From: Diphasiastrum complanatum
Lineage: Eukaryota > Streptophyta > Lycopodiopsida > Lycopodiales > Lycopodiaceae
Assembly: GCA_029204225.1 (NCBI GenBank)
Contig: CM055101.1
Coordinates: 4,653,246-4,717,245, forward strand
Direction of reading: 5' to 3'
Length of the DNA: 64,000 bases
The position numbers were made by a program, and so were the translations under genes. Each line of letters starts with the position of its first letter. Within the stretch, counting starts at the first letter, position 1. Of the stretch, positions 1 through 10,050 are shown piece after piece. Below the pieces are notes generated by a model. That model did no database searches. It saw only the letters and a list, made by a program, of their open reading frames with translations, and had not been told where the DNA came from.

Positions 1-1130
1 CATCTGCTCCTCTTCCTGCTTAGTCTGGGGACATTGGTCCTTTGACAAATGCAGGTCTGGATCCATTGGTGAGTGAGCTAATTTACAATTCATCAGATTG
101 TATCTATTAAGAACATTGTGAAGATACCTTTGTTGACTTATGTAAATCAGTTGATTTGCTCTGTCTCTTTGGATTTGAATTCCAAGACAAAAGTGAGCTT
201 CGCCCAGATCAGTCCATGTCGAATTCTGAGCTACAACATCTATTTTGAATCCTTGACCATATGGCTTCATTGATGAAAAGCAACGTATCATCAACATATC
301 AAGGTGATGATGATAAAGGATTGCTTCACTGACTTTGTATAGACATTGCAATCAGTAGTGCTTGGTTTGAATCCTTGATCAATGAGGAACGTGTTGATCC
401 TCTGAAACCAAGCTCTGGCAGATTGTTTCAATCCGTACAGTGCCTTGTGGAGTTTACAGAGATGATTTTTCATACCTTTCAGAACGTATCCTTCAGGCTG
501 GATCATGTAGATGTCTTCTGGTATAACTCCATTCAGGTAAGTTGTTTGTGCATCGAGTTGATGCACTTCGAGGTTGACAGCTGCAGCATAAGACAGGAGC
601 ATTTGGATCGACGAATGTTTGACGACTGGACTGAAACTCTTACTATAGTCGACATTCGGGATCTAGGTGAATCCTCGTGCTACCAATCTTGCCTTCCTTC
701 GATCGATTGTTTTGTTGGCATTGTATTTGATCTTAAAGATCCATTTGCAATCAACAATATTGCAACCAATAGGAGCTTCGACTAATGACCATGTCTGATT
801 CTTGATCAGAGAGGAATACTCTCTGTCCATAGCTTCTCTCCAGAGATTAGAGTCTGGTTGGCTAAGTGTCTCTTCGACTGTTGTCGATTTCTGCATTAAA
901 AGACAGGCAGACTCAGGAGTATACCTTGTGGGTTGTGTCCGCACTTGGCTTGATCTTCTGGGAAGATTCGATTGATGAACCGCTCTTGGGACTTGTTGCT
1001 GTGTAGCAGCAACATCTTTGTCTGATTCACTGACCCGAAGTGGGTCGACAATAGACATGCCTGAGCCAGAAGCTCGGACTGTCGCATCAATGGCAGGTGA
1101 TGAAGGTTCTTCTTGAGCTATTTCCTTGTC
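1..1130 (-). pseudogene. pol: Copia-1 reverse transcriptase remnant
   Basis: Minus-strand translation gives the copia hinge and RT start (663-1058: SQPDSNLWREAMDREY, then GCNIVDCKWIFKIKYN and KARLVARGFT), the RT middle (291-602: LDAQTTYLNGVIPEDIYM and ALYGLKQSARAWF), the YVDD catalytic motif near 283-297, and the RT C-terminal part down to position 1 (TDLGEAHFCLGIQIQRD). The pieces lie in different frames, so the domain is broken by at least two frameshifts. This domain would polymerise cDNA from the element RNA. The family assignment is secure; function is lost. Confidence 0.85.
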
Positions 1131-1680
1131 TTTGAGGTCGACGAACTAATCCTCGATAAAGACTGTATCACGGCTATACAAGATTTGCTAGGTATCAGGA
1201 TCGTACAGCTTGTAGGTATTATTAGATGAAGTATATCCGATCAAAATGGTCTTTAGACCTTGGAAATCCAATTTCTTCCTTGTGTCCTTTGGGATCTGCG
1301 CATAGGCAATGCACCCAAACACTCTTAGATTCTTCAAAGAAGGCTTGGAGCCTGTCCACACCTCATGGGGTGTCTTGTCTAAGAGAGCCTTGGTCGAACA
1401 TCTGTTCTGGATGTAAGCTACAATGGAGACAACTTCAGCCTAGAAACTCTTGGACAATGATGCATGTGCTAGTATACACTTGGCAGATTCAACCAGTGTT
1501 TTGTTCTTTCTCTCAACTAAGCCATTAGACTGAGGACTGTAAGGAGTGATGAACTGCTGCTCAATGCCTTGGCTTTGGCAGTACTCCTTAAACTCGACAG
1601 AGTTGTATTCTCCACCGTTGTCTGACCGTAGGGCCTTGATCGTCCTTCTAGTCTCCTTTTGCTTGAAGTATTTGGTAGTC
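1131..1680 (-). pseudogene. pol: Copia-1 integrase core and C-terminus remnant
   Basis: The minus strand encodes the integrase catalytic region: ALRSDNGGEYNS (catalytic Asp) near 1610-1660 and NGLVERKNKTL (catalytic Glu) near 1500-1530. The C-terminal stretch ILIGYTSSNNTYKLYDPDT follows near 1180-1245 and is broken by a TAG. The HHCC zinc-binding half and the first catalytic Asp are missing, removed by the deletion that joins gag to this point. Remaining copia integrase features are in the usual order. Confidence 0.8.
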
Positions 1681-1689
1681 TTGAATTTC

Positions 1690-2443
1690 GTGGTTGTTTT
1701 GTTTGCAGTATCTGTAGAACAGCTTCTTCATTGTATGCGGATTCTATTGTTCCTTGCGCTGAGCTGGTTTCTGGTCTGGCTTTGATTTCTTTGGGCCTTT
1801 CTTCTTCCTTTTGCTTTGTCGTGCTCTTGTTGGTGTATAAAGCGTGAGAATCAGCTGAGAAACTTGAGGCTTCGTTCCTCCGCGTATCTTCCTGCAACAA
1901 CATAGTGATGACTCTGGAAAGAGTCAACTCTGGATGAGTCGTGATGATCATCACCTAGCTGTCGTAAGAACTTGGCAAGCTTGAAAGCAGTTGCATTACT
2001 GCGTCTTGATCGTCTATGACAGATTCGACAGCGGCCATTTGTGTTAGCAGGTTCTTGAATTGATTGATGTGATTATGGAGAGAATCACCATTTGTCATCT
2101 TGAGGGAGTAAAATTTCTTTCTGAGATGTAGCTTGGAAGCTATATCTCGCACTTCGTATAGAGTGCTCAAGATGTCCCAGACTTCTTTCGATGTCTGAGC
2201 CTCGGATACATGGCCGATCTGTGTATCCGAGATGTTGAGGATGATTAGCACGAAAGCTTTTCCATCCTTCAGCTTCCATCTGGCGATTGTTGCGTCGTCT
2301 GCATCGGGTTTTCCTTCTACACCTGTAACAACGTCATACAATTCTTTTGCCATTAGCACAGTTTTCATCTTGAATTTCCACATATGGTAATTGGCTCCAT
2401 CAAGCTTGTCCATGAGAGGACTGGCTTTCCCTTGAGAATCCAT
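1690..2443 (-). pseudogene. gag: Copia-1 gag remnant
   Basis: An open frame of 162 codons starts at 2443 (MDSQGKASPLMDKLDGANY) and matches the copia UBN2-type gag: MWKFKMKTVLMAKELYDV, then SKEVWDILSTLY and KLHLRKKFYSLKM, then MQLLSSLPSSYDS. A stop or frame change near 1954 ends the main frame, and gag-like residues (TLSRVITMLLQEDTRR) continue in another frame. A degraded zinc knuckle is visible around 1680-1735 (YRYCKQNNHEIQDY), where two Cys positions read Tyr. Gag would form the virus-like particle of the element. The ATG at 2443 fits the position expected downstream of the PBS. Confidence 0.85.
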
Positions 2444-2590
2444 GTGGAAGAATTAGTCTAGGTGATAGACGAAACTATCAGTGACCTAAGTATGAAAATC
2501 TGATACCAGAAGAAATACAGAACAAAAAGACAGTTACTCTATCGGCTAGTAGAGTCTTGTACTGTGGAAGCTAATCAAGCTATGAAAATA

Positions 2591-2602
2591 GCTCTTATAC
2601 CA
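2591..2602 (-). promoter_or_regulatory. Copia-1 primer binding site (initiator Met tRNA type)
   Basis: The minus strand reads TGGTATAAGAGC, one base off the usual plant copia PBS TGGTATCAGAGC. It directly follows an LTR end reading ACCCACCA and lies about 150 bp upstream of the gag ATG. Confidence 0.65.
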
Positions 2603-3440
2603 TGGTGGGTTTTGAGAGAGGGATGAGGATGAATGGATGACGAACAATCGGCAAACGAGAAACGAGTCTCGAATAAGAGACGAAACTCGAACAAGAAACA
2701 AATCTCGAACGAATGATGTTCATGCACAGCAGAAAATGGATCTAAATGACTCTCTCCCTAAGCATGACTACGCCTATCAGAATGAACAGAAACTTTAGTG
2801 ATAGAAATCACAGCCATTCTAGATTACGTAGCCAAACCTTTAGAATGGCTGAAGCACTAGATAAATAATTTGTCGCGAATGATTTGCGAATAACTAGGCT
2901 ATGCTCTACTGGTTGTTAGTCACGAATTGTTCGCGAAAGACAAGAAGAAAAAAAAACTAATCGTCTAAAACCAGAAAGAGCAATTAGAAAGATCAGACAG
3001 AATGAAAGATAAGCATAGCAACATTGAAACAGATCTGAATGTAGAACAAATGAGCTATTATCAGATTAAGTACATGAAAATATACAAATCAATACTGCGG
3101 TAGAGCACAAGGCAATAGCGGACGAAATCGCGTGCTCAACAAAGCTTATTTCTATCTGTAATGAGAAATGAAACCTCCTTGATCAAAATAGCATAACTTC
3201 AACGTTTTGTGTCATTCATCACTTCATCACTGAACACATGAAAAGTATCCAGTATATATACATATTACTACATGTGTGCAGATGTGAAAGTACAGAGTGT
3301 ATGTGTTGTCTGTGGTAGATCGTGGGCAGCTGCCATCATTGTCCAATCTGTTAGCGCAACTGCATAGGGCGAGCGTGAAAAGGGTGTGATGTCAGATGAA
3401 CGTTTATGATGATGTAAAGGTGCGTCACTCTTACAGATGG
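2603..3440 (-). repeat. Copia-1 putative 5' LTR
   Basis: The left boundary (minus-strand 3' end, ...CCACCA) is set by the adjacent PBS. A TATA-like run, GTATATATAC, lies near 3250-3262 on the minus-strand promoter side. The 5' LTR start cannot be fixed because the partner LTR is outside the window; the extent given is a guess. Confidence 0.4.
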
Positions 3441-3596
3441 CCTTAAGGTAAAATTTACAGAGTGCCTTAATTCTTAGGGCACTTTGCCATTTGGTAAGGT
3501 AGTGTCCCTTTCCGTCTCTTGCACAGTATCGCGAACAAGTGTCGTGACTTCTTCGCCATTTATTCGTCTACGCGAATTCACGTGTAAAAATGCAGA

Positions 3597-4122
3597 CTGC
3601 GCGACAATGTTAGAAAATGTACAAGCATATGGGATAAACATGATGAATGTGGCTTGGATTTCTACTTATCCAATTCCTAATCCAATAGAAGATGAACTCA
3701 TACTAGTTGGTCATGCTTTATCTTATAACGACGAGGCTGAATGAATTGATGAGCAAATTTTTCGTCATATGATGCATCAAATTCTAGATCAACTTCCAAC
3801 AAAAACTCCAAAAGTGGTTATATTGAAGGATGATAAACCTACAATTGCTATGACAAAGAAGTAGACAAAACAACACTACAATAAAGTTTTCAAATGGATT
3901 AATCCCGCAAATGAGGCAATTATGAAGGTGGACCATGAGATCAATGATGATTTTGCTTCAACACAACAAATGAACAAAGGAGAAAAAAAGATGGAACCAA
4001 ATATTGATAAGGATGATTCCTTGAGTCGCAAATCAATGAAGGCAAAATCCTCAGAGCCAAGTAATCAACTTCTAAGAGTAAAATAAAAAAAGCTACACTT
4101 TGGATGATGTGGTAATCACATT
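3597..4122 (+). pseudogene. pol: Gypsy relic: linker between protease and reverse transcriptase
   Basis: Plus-strand translation gives YGINMMNVAWISTYP, DELILVGHALSYNDEAE, ILDQLPTKTPK and HYNKVFKWINPANEAI. These are colinear with the protease-RT linker of Gypsy-1 (20011-20595: YGVNMINVAWLSPEP, HSLSYDEEAE, QRYNQVIKWSDLPEEAI). Stops at 3742 and elsewhere break the frame. The homology ends at TLDDVVI near 4120, where a tRNA-like sequence begins. It is on the plus strand, opposite to Gypsy-1, and appears to be an older copy of the same family. No LTR is attached. Confidence 0.8.
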
Positions 4123-4188
4123 GTAGTATAGTGGTGCATATTTCTGCCTATCACATGGACAACCTAGGTTCAATCCCCAAAAATGGTG
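4117..4188 (+). pseudogene. tRNA-Asp-like pseudogene or SINE head
   Basis: A 72-base stretch aligns without gaps to plant tRNA-Asp(GUC). The A box TAGTATAGTGG (4124-4134) and B box GGTTCAATCCC (4167-4177) fit the RNA polymerase III promoter consensus at the correct spacing. The anticodon loop reads CTATCAC, giving ATC where tRNA-Asp has GTC. The acceptor and anticodon stems pair poorly, so a functional tRNA is unlikely. It begins exactly where the gypsy relic ends. It may be a decayed tRNA gene or the 5' head of a tRNA-derived SINE. Confidence 0.6.
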
Positions 4189-5353
4189 CCAAATTTGTAC
4201 TCCTATTACCATATGGCATCTCTAGTTGATACAACTAACTTGGCATGCATTGTCCCTTTGACAGTTTGGTATTTTTTAGGTAATATATTTGTCTTGCTCT
4301 AGCACTTTTGTCCTTTTAGAGTGGCACAGTGGAAGCATGGTGATAATTTGACATTCCTATGCTAGATTCCATTACGGTGGCTTTGCATGCATGTGCTTGC
4401 TATGAGACGTATATGACCCACAACTCTAATATCTTCATCTAGCACTAGTGGAATATTTGGCTTGCATGGGACTTATTTTATGAACTTTTGCCAATATATC
4501 CTAGTATACATGAAAGGTTTATTAAACATTATGATAGGCTCGTATTGCTATTTCACGATAGCACTATTAGTCATAAGTAGCACCTTCTATTTATTTTGGA
4601 TGACGTGATTGTTCTTTCTAGACAACATTATACGATGACACCCTTGACATTATATCCACATGTATTCCATCATTATGACATAGCACTCTCTAGCAATGTT
4701 GATTCTATTGATGCTAGTCTTTCACATTCTTGGGTGATGCTACCTATTTGGGAGGCACTCATATGTGGAGTCAATACTTATACGATGCTCTTGTGGCACT
4801 CTCATCCTATCTAATAGTAGTTTCCTATGTGTAGCAATATTATATTGATACATCATAGTAGAGTTCCTTTATCATGCTACATGACGACAAGGTTTCTATG
4901 GCATGATCCTTCCTTATCTATAATAGAGTTTTTACTACACACTTTTGGCATGTCTTGTTGTTATTTGGCAAAAGTGTATCTATGTGGCATTATACAACTC
5001 ATGCCATCTAATTAATGGTGATGCCTTTACTTAGCACTCTCGGTCCCAACAAATCATTTGAGAAACTTTCAACTGCAAAAGGGCCCTTTCAAAAGATTTT
5101 GTTTTGTCTCCCATTTTTTATACATGTGGATTAATATAATTTTCTCCAATAGACCTCAACATGATAGACAAAAACTCCCATAATGTGGTAATAGACTCTA
5201 GTTGCCCATCAAGAAGGTCTTAAAAGCTTGCTATTGGCCTATCAACTTGCCCATAGTCAAAAATGGTTGCATGGGCACAAACTTCGAACTCAAAGTTGAA
5301 CAACATTGAGGATAGGCTTACATGGCATTCCTTGTAGGGCCCATATTGAGTCA

Positions 5354-5459
5354 TGGTTCTGCATGATAACCTTGTTTGCATTCTTGGTCCATCTCATAGC
5401 TTGAAATGGTTCAGCATGATAACTTCGTTTGCATTCTTGATCCATCTCAGAGCTTGAAT
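5354..5459. repeat. 53-bp tandem duplication
   Basis: Two adjacent copies starting TGGTTCTGCATGATAAC and TGGTTCAGCATGATAAC, differing at only a handful of positions. Confidence 0.85.
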
Positions 5460-6138
5460 CGTTCACCACCTCATTTCATAGTTCCTTTATGTTGTAGGTT
5501 TTGTTAAGAATAAATACTTTTGTAGCAGATACACATTATAGACTTTTTTTGTTATAAGCTATACAACAGTGAGACTATGACACCATTTCCAGCATATGTG
5601 TTGCTGGCAGGTTTATATCTTGCAACACTTACGTAGCCCACATTGAGGGCCATGACATGTATTTCATTTTATTTGTAGGGTTTTCTATATGTCCACATTG
5701 CAAAGGATGTTCATAAAAATAGAGGAGATTTAAGGATACTTCCCTCAAGAACACAAGTTTGGGAATGTGACAATCGGGAACAAAGTTTTTTATTTGGGCT
5801 ATTTTTCACTTTTTGGCTATATTTTTATTTTTTTAAAATCGCCCAACTTTGACATGAATTCAATAAATTTCATGAATAATTTTCCTTTAAAATGATAATT
5901 TATCACTATATTGTAAGAATCAATAACTATATAAAGTTTTATGCGCTTGATTTTGCTATAATTTGGCTATTTTATATTCTGAAATAAAAAACCTTGATCG
6001 AGAATATGTTTCCAAGTTTTCCAAAAATGGGAATGTGTTTTTCCATGCTGCCACTTGTCACGTTCCCAAAAAGACCCAAAGTTATAAAAATAGCAAAGAA
6101 TTTGTTGTGGTACTTTTGTTTATATACCAATTCTTTTC

Positions 6139-6159
6139 ACACACACACACACACACACC
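6139..6159. repeat. CA dinucleotide microsatellite
   Basis: About ten CA units in a pure run. Confidence 0.9.
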
Positions 6160-6696
6160 AAACAATAGACTAAACTCCCAAACAAATATACAAATAATAA
6201 GTCATCAATTCAACTTATGATTACCAAGAGGGTTTATGAGTTAAGGATTAGTGGCCCAAATATCGTGCATGGGATGACCCAATGCCAATAATAGTTGTTA
6301 ACTACCAACAAGACTAGTTCCTAGAGCCCAAATCATATGGACCAGTGAAAAATAAGAATGTGCACCAATGGAGTGTTAAGGGTAGACTATCGAACTAATA
6401 ATTGTATTATAAAAGTTTCTTTCCAATTTTTTGAACTAAAATATAAATCCATTACATTGAGTCAAAGCCTACTAAATTAAACTATCGATAAATCAAAGTT
6501 CACGATAAAAATTTTACATGCCCATACCATGCCTTCAAATTTTGACTAATTCATTAGATCTACACTAAAAAAATTTACACCAAATCTTATGTTCATTTTG
6601 GGTAAAAATAATGAATGTGTTCGTTCTGCATTTATACATGGAAATTGTATCTCCAGTGACCTCTACAAGTTAGGATCATTTTAGAAGTTATTTAGG

Positions 6697-7119
6697 GTGA
6701 GAGGAGATAAGGCAGGATATACAACTTCCAAAATGACCCTAGAAGTGCCATTTCCCAAGGTGCTGCTGCTTCTCATGCAGCTCAAGATAAAAGAGCTGGA
6801 TTATTCACATGTCACTCTTGGAGAATACTTTATTCTTTTTGCCTTGGAAACTTATGGGTGTGTGCATAAGAAATTCAATGATTTTATATCAACTTGTGCA
6901 GGAATTTGCAACGAAATTCCAAGGATGTGATGCATCACCTTTATCTATCATTATGTCCTATTATCGTCAATGAGTTTCTGCCACTTTACAACGCATTCAA
7001 GCACTTGCGATACTTCGACGTGTCGTAGTTGCAGGAACGGTTGCTTCACAGCTTTCTGCACTACCTAAACTTGCAACTATCTTACCTAGTGAGTTATATC
7101 AGGCAGTAGGCTTTCAATA
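6697..7119 (+). pseudogene. Unrecognised protein-coding relic
   Basis: A 77-codon open frame (6697-6930, with LEVPFPKVLLLLMQLKIK and LGEYFILFALETYG) is followed after a frame change by a second protein-like stretch ending in a stop at 7119 (VSATLQRIQALAILRR, then VVAGTVASQLSALPKLAT). The amino-acid composition of both parts looks coding rather than random. I do not recognise the family. It lies just downstream of the last visible WAK exon and on the opposite strand, so it is not the missing kinase. It could be part of an uncharacterised transposon ORF. Confidence 0.3.
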
Positions 7120-7343
7120 GCTACTTTGTGCGTTTTTTTGCTTTGTTATAGTTGACGTACTTGGATATCTCAATTCACATGATGACCTTTATGCTTTTAT
7201 GCTTTCTAATGCATCCCTTTGTACTCTTTCCCATCTTTTATTAATAAAAAGAGGAAGTTTGTTAATTTTACATTGCATACTTAGTTCAATAAGGATAAGG
7301 ATGTGCGACATAGTACAATTCTCGTGGAAAGAAAGAAAAGAAC

Positions 7344-9101
7344 CTGATATGAGGGCTACTGGGGGATTGGATTCTGATGGACGGGTACAATTAGTGCCAT
7401 TGCGATATCCGTCCCCGATCAGACCTTTCTCACAAGAACAATTGTATGTGCCGTGAAGATTTGCACATGTCGCATTTTCTGCACAATTATTCAAACTGGG
7501 GTTTGCACATTCATTTACGTCTGCAGGTCCCACAAAAGAACAAATTATAGAGAGAACAGAAAGAATTTATCACAATGGTGTGGCTTTCATAACATAGAGG
7601 CAATCAATCACCTTGACCAAATGCGTACTGTAATCTAAAAAAAAGGTTAATGAAGCAGCCTAGATTCCTCAAAACCTCCAAATTTGCTTAATCTTAACAA
7701 AACATGTTAGATCAAAGCTCCACATTCAAGTTCATGTGGGCCACTATAGACTTAGAAAAGAGAAATCTTGAATTTCATCGACAGCATCAAAAGGAACATA
7801 AATAAAATGCCAAGGAGAAAAATTGCACCATTCTCAGATGGAAACCCTTAGCTATTTTAACACTGACATGATGTTTTTACGTTCTTACCTGCGCAGCCGG
7901 TCCCATTCTTATATCCATCGCCTTCATAGCCGGTGGCAGTGCACTCACAAAAATAGCCAGAAATGTCTCCAGATTCGTTACAACTGCTGAGTGGGCCCTT
8001 ATCAAAGCAGGCATAGTCTGGCTGGGATTTGGCAACTGTACAATTTGGGTAATCCAGTATTGCCCAGACAAGTCGGACTCCGTACTGCCCAATTCCAACC
8101 CCACCGGGATTCCAGGTGTGGTAGGTCGTTGTGTCCAGAATGCTAGAGAACCCACAAACATTGTCCTGACCTGTAAAGTTAATACCTCTGCCCTGCATGT
8201 AGATTTGCCGAGATGCTTTCATGATGACAATGCAACAAGAATAATCATTGCAATAATGCAGATCAAATTGATTTATACAAGGAGGTCCACATATTCCATC
8301 ACCAGAGTATAATGACTCTAATGGGCCTTCCATTGAATATGCCCCAATGGATCCGCAACCTGTCACCAAAAAGATATTTTGGGAGCTTATAATGTAAGGG
8401 CCATAAGGATCAAGCTCTAAACTTGCATTCGCAAGGCCAGAACAATCCCCATTCTCGGCTGGGGTTTTTGCCATGGCTTTGATTTTTGTTGTATTGATGC
8501 TCAGATAATTGGAACTGATGTTAATAACCTGAAAGGGGCCTGATGGAGTTGAAAGGAATGGCCATGGGCCAGATGGATCTTCCAGGTTTTCTTGTGCTAG
8601 CGAGTTGTTTGAGTCAGTACAATTCAGTTCATATTGAGAACTGCGCGCACATGTACAATTCAGTTCATATTGAGAACTGCGCGCACATTCAGGAGAAAGG
8701 CCGAAGGGGTAGGGAATGGCTACTTTCCCACACGCCCGCTTACATTCATGGGAATCAATAGATATTGGTGCTAGCACTGGCGCTGGAGGCAATTCTGCTG
8801 TAATTAGCGGGTCTTGATGCACTGAGGAAAGATTTGCCGGTCTGAATGATGTAAGGAGTGGGGGTTGTCCTTTGATTTGGACTACTGAGGACCTATCAAC
8901 AGAACTCAATCGATCATTGGGTATATGGAATCGCTTGCTTTTCTGCTTACGAAGATAAGTGTAATAAATATTTCGATCGACACTAAACTGGTTTAGAGCA
9001 ACAGATACTGCAGTAAGTATCAAACAAATAGTACATACTAAAGCTAGAATCAGTACTTTCCTTGATGTATATGCTACTCTGATTTGTCTGTCCATGTCCA
9101 T
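7344..9101 (-). CDS. Wall-associated receptor kinase-like ectodomain, exons 1-2 (kinase exon not found)
   Basis: Exon 1 (9101-7889) is open for 404 codons. It has a short basic N-terminus, one hydrophobic segment (residues about 14-36), a linker, a cysteine-rich GUB_WAK pectin-binding region (from about 120: CKRACGKVAIPYPFG), a WAK-associated region and an EGF-like module (about 365-403, GYFCECTATGYEGDGY). The donor GTAAGA (7888-7883) and acceptor CTGCAG before 7520 define a phase-1 intron of 368 bp. Exon 2 opens with a calcium-binding EGF domain (DVNECANPSLNNC, then GTYNCSCEKGLIGDGY). Its end at 7344 rests on one possible CAG|GT donor. WAKs link cell-wall pectin to a cytoplasmic kinase. No transmembrane-plus-kinase exon is recognisable down to position 1, so the gene is truncated or has a TE-filled intron longer than 7 kb. 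Residues 139-162 are a duplicated 12-mer. The hydrophobic segment, preceded by about 13 residues, looks more like a signal anchor than a cleaved signal peptide. Confidence 0.8.
8617..8688. repeat. 36-bp perfect tandem duplication inside the WAK exon
   Basis: 8617-8652 and 8653-8688 are identical. The unit encodes CARSSQYELNCT on the minus strand and keeps the frame, adding two cysteines to the GUB_WAK domain. Confidence 0.97.
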
Positions 9102-9300
9102 ACTTGCTTTCTTATGAATCTCCTGTATAGTTGTGTGAGTGCTAATTCACAGTTGTGTACTCTCACCCTGCCTTGCAACAAAAACAAGTATTGCTTTTTG
9201 GCTGATTTATGTAGCGTCCATAGATTGCCAAAGTCCTATAGTCCATTGAAAATATATTACAAAACTATGAGTTAACGTAAAATAACTTCTAAGTATAGTG

Positions 9301-9391
9301 GAAGGCCCGACTTCGAGGGCGTTGAGGCGCCGAGGGTGGCACCCCGAGGGCACCTCACAAGGGGGAAGGCCCAAGGTAGGAGGCCATCTCC
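9301..9391. other. Short GC-rich island in AT-rich DNA
   Basis: About 70% G+C over 9301-9360 (42 of 60 bases), against AT-rich flanks. It has repeated GAGGGC and AAGGCCC words and no open frame of note. Confidence 0.6.
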
Positions 9392-9859
9392 AAGAATAAG
9401 GTTTTATTGAAATTGCCAAAAAAATCTTTTTACTATTGTTAATAAAATTCAGGGTATCCACGCAACAAAGAGTATGCACAAATGTTCACATATAGCCCTA
9501 AAATCTAGACCTAGAATCATAAAAAGACAATCTATATTGGGATTGATTTTTGAAAAGGTTCCTTCATGGATTCTAAAGCTTACAAGCAAAATTTTAATCC
9601 CTCTTCCAAAAAAGCCTTATATCAAAGCTTATACTACGCAAGAATGATTAGATTGTAGTATTACTCCAATACTACACATTGAACACTAGATTGAAAGCTT
9701 GAAAAGCTCAAATCTAATTCTCTGTTGGAGATCTAATACCTATCTCCCACTTTATTTTTTATTTTCATCATTCTCTTTGGTTGTTTTTAATTTTTAAATC
9801 ATTGAGTGAAACTCAAGCTTCCTCCCTTAGACACTAATTCCATTCTTTTAGTTGATCAT

Positions 9860-10050
9860 GATAATTATAATGGCACTTATTTGAATATCCATCGTTGATT
9901 CTATAAGACAACTTTTGTTGAGAGCTATTTACATAAATCATATCAATTTGGTATTTTGATGAGAAGGTTTTTTGATAATTATAATGACACTCATTTGAAT
10001 ATCCATTGTTGATTCTAGAAGACAAGTTTGTCGGGAATTATTCTTATAAA
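9860..10050. repeat. Imperfect tandem duplication of about 114 bp
   Basis: GATAATTATAATGGCACTTA at 9860 and GATAATTATAATGACACTCA at 9974 begin two copies. Similarity continues through the GTTGATTCTA and AGACAA segments into the second unit. Confidence 0.75.

Larger units (their letters stand above)
1..3440 (-). mobile_element. Copia-1: decayed Ty1/copia LTR retrotransposon, 5' part
   Basis: Reading right to left, the stretch shows a putative 5' LTR, a primer binding site, gag, integrase core and reverse transcriptase, in the order expected for Ty1/copia. The element runs off the left edge, so RNase H and the 3' LTR are not in view. Protease and the GAG-pre-integrase region are absent: the gag C-terminus is followed directly by the integrase catalytic core. 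Several frame changes and stops make it non-coding. Its RT type (motif TDCNVY) resembles the fragment at 39.1-39.5 kb and differs from Copia-2 to Copia-5. The right boundary is approximate because the second LTR lies outside the window. Confidence 0.85.
4190..6690. other. Non-coding AT-rich spacer with small repeats
   Basis: No supported gene on either strand; the open frames here are short and lack recognisable motifs. It holds a 53-bp tandem duplication (5354-5406 and 5407-5459, few mismatches, containing GTTTGCATTCTTG) and a short CA microsatellite (about 6139-6159). Confidence 0.6.

Noticed and set aside
2501-2510. Second TGGTATCAGA-like primer site for Copia-1
   Set aside because: It lies about 90 bp inside from the site that directly follows an LTR-like CCACCA end, so it is less likely to be the real PBS; possibly chance or a small rearrangement.
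4117-4188. Functional tRNA-Asp gene
   Set aside because: Acceptor and anticodon stems do not pair and the anticodon is altered; kept only as a pseudogene or SINE head.
4596-5015. Adjacent plus-strand frames of 72 and 62 codons
   Set aside because: His/Ser/Thr-rich composition driven by local base content, no domain or splice context.
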